Shown here in pieces: positions 11,522-21,833 of a stretch of DNA of 64,000 nucleotides. The stretch lies in the NCBI GenBank assembly GCA_031308135.1, contig JAHLJT010008756.1, forward strand, positions 133,316,949-133,380,948. The letters are read 5' to 3'. The position numbers and the translations under genes were made by a program. This DNA comes from Acheta domesticus (Eukaryota; Arthropoda; Insecta; Orthoptera; Gryllidae). The notes beneath the pieces were generated by a model. The model made no database searches. It was not told the origin of the DNA and worked only from the letters and a program-made list of their open reading frames with translations. Within the stretch, counting starts at the first letter, position 1. Every line of letters begins with the position of its first letter.

Positions 11522-12224
11522 ACGATCCGGCGGCACGCCATGCACTAGGGAGCGTACTGAAGGTACATGTCCAACTCTTTCTCAAATCCACTTTTCAGTG
11601 TTTTCGCTTTAAATGCACGCAATATTCTAATAGAAACTAAGAAAATTGTTAGCACCCAAAATCAAATATAATTAAAACAAGGAGAATTTCAATGCACAAC
11701 TTACATTTCATAAATTACTTTTACAAAAACGAATCTTTCGTAAAACGTTCTCGGTCTCTCTTTTCAAATTTCAGTAGTTTTCTACTACGAACCTAATACA
11801 TATACCAAAATACTCTTAACACCACAAACACATGAAAGTATTATCTGTTAAAGTAAAACTTTGCTTCTTATATTACAATAGAAAAGGGTTTACTATATTG
11901 TCAGCAATAAATGTGACGTGATTCAAAGTAGTATTGCGAACAAATCTTACGAAGAAGTAGTATAAAAAGTTACGATAGTGATATAAACATGTATTATAAG
12001 ATGAATTGTGCCGGAAAAAGCTTGTACTAAACAAAATAAAATTAAATAAATAAAATTAAAAAATATAAATCTGATAGCGTTATTGCTTGATGTGGATTAC
12101 CGATTTCCAAAACTACGCATGAGTACTCTGCTATACCTTGAACACACGTAGAGTTCTGCACATTCATTTCCAGAAATTATGTTCCTCAAATTCTCTCCAA
12201 TCGCGAAACTAGCTGCCTGCCCCT
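11522..12224. other. AT-rich intergenic sequence, nothing recognised
   Basis: AT-rich with an AAAATTAAATAAA-type stretch near 12040. No coding, RNA or repeat signal was seen. Confidence 0.5.
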
Positions 12225-12495
12225 TTGAGAATCCGCCATCTCATTAGATTAGCCCTGCATGTCGGTCTGTGCCGGTCGCAGCTACACAGCGCTCAATGCA
12301 GCGGTGGGCGAGGGCACGCGAGGCGGGCGAGATCCATTCGGAGCGGCGCGACTGCAGCGACGCCTGGCGACACAGAGGCCAGTTGCCTTCTCCCCCCGCG
12401 ACGCCCCTCACGCACATTGCACACCGCTGTAGATAGTCATCTGCCGCCACCCGCAATTACCTGCCGCCGACAGGCACTCGCCAACGGCGGCGGTG
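12225..12495. other. GC-rich flank of the 12-bp minisatellite
   Basis: Mixed GC- and CpG-rich sequence without asymmetry, leading into the array. Frames open here simply run on into the repeats. No conserved exon was recognised. Confidence 0.5.
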
Positions 12496-13342
12496 CGCCT
12501 CAGCGTCCGCCTCAGCGTCCGCCTCAGCGTCCGCCTCCCCGTCAGCCTCCCCGTCAGCCTCCCCGTCAGCCTCCCCGTCAGCCTCCCCGTCAGCCTCCCC
12601 GTCAGCCTCCCCGTCAGCCTCCCCGTCAGCCTCCCCGTCAGCCTCCCCGTCAGCCTCCCCGTCAGCCTCCCCGTCAGCCTCCCCGTCAGCCTCCCCGTCA
12701 GCCTCACCGTCCGCCTCACCGTCCGCCTCACCGTCCGCCTCACCGTCCGCCTCCCCGTCAGCCTCCCCGTCAGCCTCCCCGTCAGCCTCCCCGTCAGCCT
12801 CCCCGTCAGCCACCCCGTCAGCCACCCCGTCAGCCACCCCGTCAGCCACCCCGTCAGCCACCCCGTCAGCCACCCCGTCAGCCTCCGTCAGCCTCCCCGT
12901 CAGCCTCCGTCAGCCTCCCCGTCAGCCTCCCCGTCAGCCTCCCCGTCAGCCTCCCCGTCAGCCTCCCCGTCAGCCTCCCCGTCAGCCTCCCCGTCAGCCT
13001 CCCCGTCAGCCTCCCCGTCAGCCTCCCCGTCAGCCACCCCGTCAGCCACCCCGTCAGCCACCCCGTCAGCCACCCCGTCAGCCACCCCGTCAGCCTGCCC
13101 GTCAGCCTCCCCGTCAGCCTCCCCGTCAGCCTCCCCGTCAGCCTCCGTCAGCCTCCCCGTCAGCCTCCCCGTCAGCCTCCCCGTCAGCCTCCCCGTCAGC
13201 CTCCCCGTCAGCCTCCCCGTCAGCCTCCCCGTCAGCCTCCCCGTCAGCCTCCCCGTCAGCCTCCCCGTCAGCCTCCCCGTCAGCCTCCCCGTCAGCCTCT
13301 TCGTCAGCCTCTTCGTCAGCCTCTTCGTCAGCCTCTCCGTCT
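12496..13342. repeat. 12-bp minisatellite of about 850 bp
   Basis: The main unit is CAGCCTCCCCGT. Block-wise variants include CAGCGTCCGCCT at the 5' edge, CACCGTCCGCCT (about 12704-12750), CAGCCACCCCGT (about 12808-12880 and 13033-13092) and CTCTTCGTCAGC at the 3' edge. Occasional 9-bp units lack CCC. Variants occur in contiguous runs, which points to spread by local duplication. All frames on both strands are open with low-complexity products such as (RQPP)n, (LPVS)n and (DGEA)n. No other coding evidence exists. Confidence 0.95.
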
Positions 13343-13800
13343 CCGTTGATGTTCTTGCTGCTGCCACCACTGAGTTCAGGGGCCTCCGCTTTGTGCCTCT
13401 GGCAGAGTTACCGGCGCAGCGCAGATCGCGCGATTCCATTTCCGACTCACGCCCCGCGACGCCTCACAGTGCCTCGCCCTCCACACCCCGAAGGGTTGGC
13501 TCGCGACCCGCCACGCCTCCACGAACATCGCCTTCGCCCTCCCCTTTCCCCCGCAATCTGCCTCGCTCCCACCCCTGCCTCCGTTCTGTCCTTTCTCATT
13601 CCCCTCTCTCTTTCTGTCTTTCTCCTCAGCATACAGACGGACTCTGCCCAAACTCTTCCACCCATTCCTCCCATTCCTGCATTTCGCACCCCACCTGCCC
13701 AGCCCTATTGTGCCCTTCCCTTCCAATGCTACTGCGTCTATTTCGTCCGCTCACTCACGTTCTTCGCTGGTGTCTCTGACCTACAGCTGGAAGAGAAGAA
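13343..13800. other. Pyrimidine-rich unique flank of the 12-bp array
   Basis: C/T-biased on the plus strand, with no regular unit. Open frames from the array continue for 100-150 codons without a recognisable motif. Confidence 0.5.
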
Positions 13801-14180
13801 CAAATGACTATTTGGAAGGATAAGTTGGCTCTGAGAATGAAAGAATGCTATGCTCATAAGGGTTCTTGCCCAGTGTAGTAACTTCATGACAAATTTGTCA
13901 AACAAAACATTACTTGTGTAACGGAAGTTTGACAAATTTGCAAAGCACTTAATGTTCTGAAGATTTGTGAAGAAGATAGTCTTTCCAGATCGTGGTAAAG
14001 TGATGACAAAAGTTTGCATGTAGACTAGATGCAAGAGAGTTGTGTATGGAAATAAAAGACTAGAAATACTGATAAATGCAAATAGGAGTTCGATCATGAA
14101 CAAAAAGATGAATCAGGAGAATCTGCGGGAGGATGGGTGAGATAGATGTGCTGGAAAGGATCGTGGAGGAATAATTAATC
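13801..14180. other. AT-rich spacer, nothing recognised
   Basis: No gene or repeat was seen. A short local duplication of the word GACAAATTTG occurs near 13888 and 13928 in the same orientation. Confidence 0.5.
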
Positions 14181-14860
14181 AAAGAATGCCATGCGGCCAA
14201 GTGTGTGACGGGAAAGAGTGGGAACACAGGATAGCCGGGGCGAGAAATAAAGAGCTGGGCAAGAGAGGAATGGTGAGGTCGGGTCGGGGATTTACGGGTT
14301 GGAAAATAGTGGGTGGGAAGAAACACGGGCAACAGAGGGCCGGGCAACAGAGGGCCGGGCAACAGAGGGCCGGGCAACAGAGGGCCGGGCAACAGAGGGC
14401 CGGGCAACAGAGGGCCGGGCAACAGAGGGCCGGGCAACAGAGGGCCGGGCAACAGAGGGCCGGGCAACAGAGGGCCGGGCAACAGAGGGCCGGGCAACAG
14501 AGGGCCGGGCAACAGAGGGCCGGACAACAGAGGGCCGGACAACAGAGGGCCGGACAACAGAGGGCCGGACAACAGAGGGCCGGACAACAGAGGGCCGGAC
14601 AACAGAGGGCCGAGCAACAGAGGGCCGGGCAACAGAGGACCGGGCAACAGAGGACCGGGCAACAGAGGACCGGGCAAGAGGAGAGGAATAGAAAAGAGAA
14701 CGAGAGGTGAGGAACCCGGGTCGGAGGGGACGGGAGAAGAGTGTCAGGACGTGGGACGGGGGAGCTGGCAGTAAGAGGAAGGGGATGGGAAGTGTGAGGG
14801 AGACGTGGCGAAGCGAGATTAGAGGCGAGAGAGCAGCGGAAGGGAGACAAGCCGGGGGCA
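14181..14860. repeat. Purine-rich tract with 15-bp minisatellite
   Basis: Positions 14327-14680 hold about 23 units of GGGCAACAGAGGGCC. Variants are strictly blocked. The first ~13 units are identical, then about six carry GGAC in place of GGGC, then one carries GAGC, and the last few end in GGACC. Purine-rich degenerate sequence flanks both sides. Frames in all phases on both strands are open with repeat products only, for example (RATEG)n and (NRGPG)n. Confidence 0.95.
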
Positions 14861-15200
14861 GAGCGGGAGTGCGCGCTCTGGGGCCAAAAGCCGCCAAAGG
14901 GCTGAGCATCGCAGGAGCTGATCGGGCGTCGCGGGGTCGCGCTCTGCGTGGAAGCGGAATGACGCTGCTGGGGGCGGGGCTGGCGGGGGAGGGGCGGCGT
15001 CGCGGGCGCCGTTCGCATGGAGATGGGCTGCCGATGAGCGTCCACGCGCTTATGCAGGCGCGCTCCAGATACGTCAGCTGCACCTGCTTACTGCCGCGAT
15101 GCCGCATCTGTGTGCGCACGACCAATACTCCGCTTCCTCCATCAACATCCACTTGGAATACGCGCCCGCAAATGACTAGCGCAGGGGGGGGAGATTGAGG
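14861..15200. other. GC-rich CpG island
   Basis: This CpG-dense segment downstream of the 15-bp array includes GCGCGCTCTGGGG and GGCGTCGCGGGCGCCG words. It has balanced strands, unlike the neighbouring asymmetric tract. It is regulatory or unique DNA of unknown role. Confidence 0.4.
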
Positions 15201-15915
15201 GTCCGGGGACACGGAAGTAATTGGAAATACAACTCACGATGAATTCAAGACCCCGGGGCAATAATATGCTATGCCATAATTCGCAAGTTCTGAGAAAAAG
15301 GAGAGCCAAGGGTTAAATATTGCATTCTACACAGTGGAATAACGAACTTTAATTTATGAATTACTCTGCCATCTTGCGGAGAATCTTTAAAATAAAAAAA
15401 CAACATCTAGATACATCGAAGGAGAATCTAAAAATACTAGTATCTCAATTTCATCAGAAGTGTGGCTTAGCATTTTATTGCTCCAAAGTCTTCAATTCAC
15501 GAGTTGTCAGTAATATGATCCACAATTCTAACAAAATAGAAGATTAATTCAGACGATATTACATGTCAACGAATTTGTGCTGGTGTACTACTAATAATAA
15601 AAAATATTTTTGTACTTCACCCTTTCATTCAAACGTTGAATATGTTTTTGATCTCTTCGATAACTGATCTATTACTGTCCGTGTTCGCCAAAATCCGTGT
15701 TCGCATACTGTGTCTCTCGTTATGGATTCACAAAATCCGTGTTCGCGAGATTAATCCAACTGGGAGCAGTGTATTTTTGACGAACGTGAAGTACTCGGCG
15801 TTCCTTGTAAATAAATTCACAGTGCATCGATGTGCAGAAAATAAAAGAAACCTAGATAAATGCTCGTCAAAAATTAAATCCCTTCTGAAAAGTTGAGTCT
15901 TAAAATCTCACGTTT
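15201..15915. other. AT-rich intergenic sequence
   Basis: No gene was recognised. The word AAATCCGTGTTCGC is repeated at about 15691 and 15732, marking a small direct duplication. Confidence 0.5.
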
Positions 15916-15917
15916 AT

Positions 15918-15918
15918 T

Positions 15919-15975
<57 letters not shown>
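15918..15975. repeat. (GA)n microsatellite
   Basis: A run of GAGAGA, with two AAAG interruptions, covers about 55 bp. Confidence 0.95.
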
Positions 15976-15978
<3 letters not shown>

Positions 15979-16123
15979 TATTAACTACGACCGGTATTAA
16001 GAAAGCGAGCGCCCCGCACGCGTTGTGCGAGTCGTCCTCGAGGTGGCCTGCTCCAAATACTCTCTAAACCAGCAGTTCCCGTCAGGTTGGTATTGATTCC
16101 TTGAGGCTCGATAAAGTATTTAA

Positions 16124-16732
16124 CTGTTAACTGGTGACGTGCGGTCAAAGTGACCGGAGAGGAAAAAATAAACTCACTCTCATGTCGACCGGTGCAACGC
16201 GGAAAGTTTTGTTTTACAGTACCTTCTTATCTCTTTCTAGAAAATGTTCAGGCTTAGGCTAGCTAACATAGTTACAGCCGTTGGCTTCTGAGAATCAGTT
16301 GAAGCTACGGATCGGTCTCGATGACCCCATCTCACCAGTCGTAGAAGTTTATACTTGGTAATGCACGTTTATACTTGATAAATATATTTCATTTAACAGT
16401 GTATTTTCCTATTAAAATAAAGTTTGCTTTATGTAGTCAATATCGTTTCAAAGCCCTGCTAGGCGTACTTCAATCGTCAATTGTGAAGACAAAAATGGAG
16501 CAATATGTGACATGAAATTCTCTCAGTGAGTAATTAAAAATTATATTATTTTCTGGTTATTTTACAAAATACAAACTCTTCGATTTTTTCTTTATTATGC
16601 CTGTTCGCGTGAAAAAACTTGTGAATTCGATGTGAAATGAAATAACGAATATAATCAGTCTATAACGTTCCCGGTCACAGTGACCGCATGTCACTTGTAA
16701 CAGACGTTTGAAGGCATGTCACCAGTTGACTG
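16124..16732. mobile_element. Short non-autonomous piggyBac-type element (609 bp)
   Basis: TTAA flanks both ends (16120-16123 and 16733-16736). The ends are imperfect inverted repeats sharing AACTGGTGAC and TGC. Just inside each end is a palindrome with a 3-nt loop: CGGTCA-AAG-TGACCG at 16142-16156 and CGGTCA-CAG-TGACCG at 16672-16686. On the right side about 20 extra bases and a repeated GTGAC word separate the terminal repeat from the palindrome. The interior is AT-rich with no transposase. TTAA duplications plus inverted ends are the hallmark of piggyBac transposition, so I infer mobilisation by a related transposase. Confidence 0.8.
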
Positions 16733-16736
16733 TTAA

Positions 16737-17560
16737 AGGGGGTCAATGAAGAGTAAGATATCGTCTGAGGGTCAATTACAGTATATGAACGGGTAATTTA
16801 TGTTTTTGATCAAGTTCCCATCCATTACAAAAGAAACACTGAATTTCGTAATGAATTATTTTCTGTTCTAAAGCTACAAACACATCTAATAATAAATTGC
16901 AAACTTTCGCGGCGGATCGTGGAGAGAGGTAACATGACCTGGTGGGTCGTGACGTAGCCGGGACTATCCAAACCAGCTCATTCCAACTGCGGGACAGTTT
17001 ACAGATGAACCAATAATTTCGCGTCTCCACGAAGGTTGACAATAATGGCATTTACTCTCACAACATTTCAATTGGGAATAAGCTGGATTTCAAGTACATT
17101 CCTTTGTGATGTTATGAAGGACACTCTAAAGTTAGCAAAAAATTAATTTTGGTAGATAATCGAATGAGTTTGTTATGATACTAATTTATTCAGTGTTAAA
17201 TTCATAAATAATAAAGGCTTTTACCTTAAATAATTTAATATTAAATCGTATATAATACCATTGAATTATATTCTAAACCAGTCTTCAAAATAATTATCAC
17301 TATACAGTATTATAGTTCAAATATTTGTTGGTTTACAAATGTATTGCAATATTAATATTTGCAATGCATGCTGCCGTTTGTCCTTGCGATACCGAAAGAA
17401 AGTCAATCTACTGTGTCTACCGAATGGCAGGCTTCAGAACCGTGAGTCCTTCAAGTCATATTATCTTATAAGAATTACTATCACAACGAACAACTGGCAC
17501 TCGCACTTCCTAGTTAACTTGTAGTGAGCACTGATGATAATGTAAAACGTCCATCCTTTA
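16737..17560. other. Spacer between two TTAA elements, nothing recognised
   Basis: AT-rich sequence. A short open frame near 17339-17524 has no recognisable motif. Confidence 0.5.
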
Positions 17561-17701
17561 TTAACCCTTAAGTAGGCGCGCGAGCAATAGTCACGTAAGT
17601 GGGCGCGCGGCGTACAGAGTACGCCATTTCATTTGCTTGATATAAATGAACTAAAATGTTAGTAAATCATTTAAAATAACGTAATTATTGCAGAAAAATA
17701 G

Positions 17702-17707
17702 TTTATT
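17702..17707 (-). terminator. Probable polyadenylation signal of the piggyBac transposase gene
   Basis: AATAAA reads on the minus strand about 90 bp downstream of the transposase stop codon and inside the transposon. This is where a transposon-borne poly(A) signal would be expected. Confidence 0.6.
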
Positions 17708-17794
17708 AGAACTTTTTCACATCTACACAAAACATTTAAACAAAGTAAACAAAAATGCTGCGAAAATAGTTGATAAATTCACATAATTGTCTTT

Positions 17795-19030
17795 TCATTC
17801 ATCACTTTCTATATCATGTTGGTTACATAATTCACAACAATATGTAATTTCAACAATGTGATTTCTACAGGTAAATTGTTTGCAAGTTGAACACTGTATT
17901 GTTGTGTAATTATTTTTGGCGCGCCCACACATAGAGCAACGACCTTTTTTTTGCTTAATTAAAATGTTTTCATTTGAAGATGAATCAGTCTTAGGGCCCA
18001 CATGTTGCCTTATAATATTTTTCAGGTTAACTGGAAGTGACTTGATTAATGCTCTTTCGTGCAAAAGTGGTTTGCAAAGGCTTAATGACAAGTTTTTCAA
18101 AAATATTCTTCGACTACACTCTAAATTTAGAATAGCGCGGCAAAGAATGTATGAGTTTATTCCAGCTACATTTAGAATGGAAAAAAACACAGCAAGAGGC
18201 CATCTTCTTGTTCTTCGGCTAACAGAATAAGCTGCACACATTTGGTCTACTGTATCAACTCCTCCTTTTGTAGAATTATAGTCCAGAATAATTTCCGGTT
18301 TGGAAGTTTCTGGATCAACTGTCCCTTGATCATGCATGGTTGAAAGAACTATTACACATTTATTACGCTTTGGAACGTAAGAAACAATACTCACATCATT
18401 CTGATAACCAAAAAGACTGGTACCAACTGTTCTATCTTTGGAAGGGAGAAATTCCTTTGGTATTTCCTTCTTGTTGGCTTTCATTGTTCCAAGCAAAGTA
18501 ATATTGTTCTTCAAAAGCGACTTCGCAAGTGGATAACTTGTATACCAATTATCACAAGTTACGTTCCTACAAGATCCCTTCAGGTGATGCAGTAGTCTGT
18601 GAACTATTTCAAATGGTGTATTCTCAGTATAATACGGCCCTTCCGGTTGCTTTCCACAATACAACTCTAAATTCACTGTATAAAATGTTTTAGAATCCAC
18701 TAAAGCATATACTTTCAGCCCATATTTTGCAGGTTTTTGCGGCATGAACTGAATAAATGAACACCGCCCCCTAAAAGGCTCGAGTTTCTCGTCTATTGTG
18801 AGAAACTCATCAGGTGAATAGGAACTTTTACAGTTGTCTACAAACTTTTCTAAAACTGATCTAATTGGGGCCAATTTATCTGTTTTTCTGCGAATTGTTC
18901 TGGTGCTTTTGTCATCAAATCTCACAGCTAACAATAGAAATAAAAATCTTTTCTGGCTCATAACGGCACGACAAATTTCTATCCCAGTCCCGTCATTTGC
19001 CCAAATTTCTGAAAGATTTGTTCTATTCAT
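17795..19030 (-). CDS. piggyBac transposase, catalytic domain and C-terminal zinc finger
   Basis: This 411-codon segment holds the RNase H-like DDD catalytic core that cuts and rejoins DNA at TTAA. The three catalytic aspartates lie in recognisable contexts: D80 in LTIDEKLEPFRGR, D160 in NVTCDNWYTS and D259 in STKGGVDTVDQMC, with the accompanying D262. A basic SRRTRRWP motif follows the third Asp. The C-terminus (about 364-402) is a cysteine-rich zinc-binding domain with CxxC pairs (CSMC, CSTC, CELC), which in the family binds the subterminal DNA. The first residues continue the fold begun in the upstream frame, so the Met here is not a natural start. The segment contains no stop or missing catalytic residue. 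The only visible defects of the gene are the frameshift and the lost start. Confidence 0.95.
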   Translation of the reverse strand: MNRTNLSEIWANDGTGIEICRAVMSQKRFLFLLLAVRFDDKSTRTIRRKTDKLAPIRSVLEKFVDNCKSSYSPDEFLTIDEKLEPFRGRCSFIQFMPQKPAKYGLKVYALVDSKTFYTVNLELYCGKQPEGPYYTENTPFEIVHRLLHHLKGSCRNVTCDNWYTSYPLAKSLLKNNITLLGTMKANKKEIPKEFLPSKDRTVGTSLFGYQNDVSIVSYVPKRNKCVIVLSTMHDQGTVDPETSKPEIILDYNSTKGGVDTVDQMCAAYSVSRRTRRWPLAVFFSILNVAGINSYILCRAILNLECSRRIFLKNLSLSLCKPLLHERALIKSLPVNLKNIIRQHVGPKTDSSSNENILIKQKKGRCSMCGRAKNNYTTIQCSTCKQFTCRNHIVEITYCCELCNQHDIESDE

Positions 19031-19493
19031 TTTTTTTGAATCCTAATAAGAAGAGGAGTCCAATAAAAGCCATTAATTCACTTCGATATGTGTCTTTAGC
19101 GTCTCTTTCTCTGGAATAAGTGCCAGAAAGTCTCTTTTCCATGATGTGCTTATTCGTGAACAAAACTATTTCATCCAAAATGTCTACATCAATGAAAGAG
19201 ATGAATGCAGATAGTTCGTCTTCCACGTTATTAGCCACTTTTGTTTTCACGTTGGGAAGAATTTTCTTCAAAATATTCTTTTGTGGCGTTCTAGAAAATT
19301 TGCTTTTCAAGGGTGTCTTTTTCCATTTTATAATTTCTTGAATTTGTTTCTTGCCGCTTGATTTATTGTGTTTAAAAATTATTTTAGAAAAATATTCACT
19401 ATTTTCAGATAATTCATCGCTGTCACTATTGCTATCACTATTGTATTGTGATGTGTATATGTCTTCTTCAGATTCACTGTCGTGATCGGACAT
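19023..19493 (-). CDS. piggyBac transposase, N-terminal part
   Basis: This 156-codon segment begins with an acidic Asp/Ser/Glu-rich stretch (residues 1-30), usual at piggyBac transposase N-termini. It continues into the start of the catalytic fold, ending with GLLFLLGFKK followed by a premature stop. The stop results from an A-run (T at 19030-19037 on the plus strand). Eight bases are present, and seven would place the frame directly into the downstream segment, which it overlaps by 8 bp. The acidic frame remains open upstream of the first Met to about 19607, giving roughly 37 more codons (including KLNEADIFRVLQDL) but no ATG. An AGG at 19602-19604 lies where a start might have been, so a start lost by one substitution, or an upstream exon, is possible. 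The whole protein would be about 600 residues, typical of the family. Confidence 0.9.
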   Translation of the reverse strand: MSDHDSESEEDIYTSQYNSDSNSDSDELSENSEYFSKIIFKHNKSSGKKQIQEIIKWKKTPLKSKFSRTPQKNILKKILPNVKTKVANNVEDELSAFISFIDVDILDEIVLFTNKHIMEKRLSGTYSRERDAKDTYRSELMAFIGLLFLLGFKKNE

Positions 19494-19982
19494 TTGAATA
19501 TTTTCCGATTCACTATCAGACGAGTCATCGTCGATCTGTTCTTCCCCAGAAAGATCTTGAAGAACACGAAATATATCCGCTTCATTCAGTTTTTCACAAG
19601 ACCTAGGTGAAATTACACAATGTTACTTGATGTTTGGACGAATTCCAAATGTGATTTCATCCCAAAGATAGTTTTTAATCTAGAAATGCGCTACTAACGC
19701 TACGCGAACATTATATTGCAAACAAGAAAGATACGAAAAAATACTTACATATCTGGGCGCGCGGCGTACGGAGTACGCCACGAAGCACGCGAAAAGGAAA
19801 ACACGTGGCTCACAGCTTACCAGGCACAAAGAAAGATACGTACTGATTCACAGGAGGCAGAGAAGGGACTGGTGGTAGGGTATTAGGTGTCGGCGCATCC
19901 GGCTTATCGGAGTTCCAGGAAAGAGAGGCTCAGAAATGTAGCGTGGCGTACTCAGTACGCCGCGCGCCCACTTAAGGGTTAA

Positions 19983-20478
19983 TGCAGTCATTTTTTCCGC
20001 CCGATATTCCATCACAAAAACATGCCTGATCCATCTTTTTTTAAAGCACTCGTAAGTTACTTAAAGTTAAATACAATAATCTTAGCTAGAGGCATTTTGT
20101 GTACACACATGCTTGTCAATGATTTCTGACACGTCGTACACGATTAACGGCTGTCAATCCTCGGGCAGTGAGCAGGGTCACTATGGACGTTCCTCGTCGT
20201 TGCTCCATTGTCTGCGCGCGTTCAGGGGGAAGCGAGGACCGTGGAAGGGGAGGGGGAGGGCAAGAGCTTTCAATAAAGGCGACAATACCAGACGCGTGAC
20301 CCGCGTCCGCACGGAGGACCAGAACCTAATACCTCCCCGTGTGCACCATCGCACCCTAACAAGACCCGAGGCGAGCCAGCGACGAGCCTTGGGGGACGCC
20401 ATGAAACTACCTCGCAGGGTGCCCGACGAGGGTGCTGCGATTCACAATTTTGTGTTCCCGGGTTCACCTGTGAAGGGC
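19983..20478. other. Spacer, nothing recognised
   Basis: AT-rich then moderately GC-rich sequence. A 163-codon plus-strand frame from 20113 runs into the SINE below and has no recognisable domain. Confidence 0.5.
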
Positions 20479-21395
20479 ATTCGTCCCGTAAGCGTAGTGT
20501 CACGTGTTTTGTGGGATGGTGTTGGTGTTCCTCCCCCAAGAGAGCGTGGAATCCCGGCGCCAATCCAAACGTCGGGTTTCGGGGAGTTAACACCCTCCAG
20601 GTAGCTTAGCCAGTGTGTTAGGCCTCATTCACAACGCAAAGTAAAAGTAACGTAATGCCATGAACTCAGCAGTAAAATTTACACTTAAAATCACACATTC
20701 ACAATGCGAACGTAAGATGGAACGTATGTTTGGCCTGAGCCAATCAGACTTATAGCTGTTTCTTCGACTTTCGTATCGATTTGTCTTTATATATAAATGC
20801 GAGTAGCTGTTGTATTAATGCAAGGTAAAGTCACTAGGGAAATGGCCCTAATTCTAACGTTGAATTCACTACTCGCATCAAAACCGTTCGCAAACTAGTT
20901 CAGTACATAACAATAATGAAATGACATTACAAACCACAAACAAATGAAATCACAAACTACCTGAACATCAGTTGAAATCTTCCATGACTATTTATTTCGT
21001 GCTGCTCTTTAATTGGTCTTCGGTAGAATACCGACGTTAAGTTAACGTAAAAACTGGGAGCCCGTGAACTCTTAAGTTTACGGACGGACGTCTACGGTTA
21101 CGTGAAGACATTGTGAATGGTCTCGCATAGTAACTCATTTCTAGGTTTTGAGGCTACTTATGTTTTCGTTTAAGTTTACAATGTGAATGAGGCCTTACCA
21201 TCCCAGCCGATGTAAGCTCGAAGCTCTTAACTGGTCTACAAACGTATAAGGTAGTGCACGAGAATGGAGGTGATTCGACCCAGCTAACTAGCCAGTCTCA
21301 AAACTCCGCTACGGTTGGGACTCAAACACTAGCAATTTCCAATCAGAGACATTGAAGTGGTAACTCTTGTTGTCCTGAGCCAACTCAGCTGCCAG
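20479..21395 (-). repeat. tRNA-derived SINE, copy E, split by a MITE
   Basis: Reading on the minus strand, the head lies near 21395-21310, with TGGCTCAG as A-box and GTTTGAGTCCC as B-box. The 3' part lies near 20479-20617 and matches the GTCCCGTAAG end of copy B. The Harbinger-type MITE at 20621-21194 splits the SINE. Removing the MITE and one TTA rejoins homology across the gap (CCAGGTAG...AAGCTC). The middle ACAC-rich and CCACGGA portions of the SINE are missing, so this copy also has an internal deletion. Confidence 0.75.
20621..21194. mobile_element. Harbinger/PIF-type MITE (574 bp) nested in a SINE
   Basis: Target duplication TTA lies at 20618-20620 and 21195-21197. Inverted termini begin GGCCTCATTCACA on both sides. 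Subterminal CATTCACAATG words recur near each end in inverted orientation. A 3-bp TTA/TWA target and GC-starting short TIRs fit the PIF/Harbinger superfamily. There is no transposase frame, so it is non-autonomous. Confidence 0.88.
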
Positions 21396-21822
21396 TCGAG
21401 GGAGAAAAACGAGGACGGAATGGGGGGGAGGAAGGGAGGGAGAGAATGTTCCACCACCACCACCATCACCAACAGCCGCCGGTCTGCACAACCACATCAG
21501 CCGTTGTAGCCTCCCATTGTTGGCAGATGGGGGAACCCAGTGAATGACGTTGATAGGAAAGCGGGGAGTTCGACATCTTGAAAGCATTAGGTGACTGGCA
21601 CTGACAGGGAGTATCAGGGGTGTGCGAGTTTTCTCTCCGCTCAAGAGAGTGGTTTGCATGTCGCCAAAGGGCGTTTTCTGAACAATAGGAGATCACGTCG
21701 CTTGTTGGACAATGGACCGATTCCAGAATTTCACACACTATCTCATTTGAACAGGGGGCACAATGCCTAGTGAGGAGTGGTGAAGAAGAAAATAAGCATG
21801 TGGTCCAATATAGATTGACGCG
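21396..21822. other. Spacer with a short (CCA)n patch
   Basis: A CCACCACCACCACCAT run lies near 21450. Otherwise no gene or element was recognised. Confidence 0.5.
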
Positions 21823-21833
21823 ACGATGAAGGG

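Larger units (their letters stand above)
17565..19978 (-). mobile_element. piggyBac transposon, structurally complete (2414 bp)
   Basis: The element is bounded by TTAA at 17561-17564 and 19979-19982. The left end reads CCCTTAAGTAGGCGCGCG and the right end, reverse-complemented, differs from it at one position in 18. A subterminal palindrome with a 3-nt loop, GGCGTAC-NNN-GTACGCC, occurs three times. It is at the left (17609-17625, preceded by TGGGCGCGC), internally at the right (19763-19779, same preceding word) and at the right end in inverted orientation (19945-19961). These are probable transposase-binding sites. The transposase reads on the minus strand in two overlapping frames. The near-identical ends and exact TTAA copies indicate fairly recent insertion. 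Confidence 0.97.

Noticed and set aside
17565..19978. Host-domesticated piggyBac-derived gene
   Set aside because: Terminal repeats, TTAA duplications and a frameshift show a mobile element, not an exapted gene under selection.
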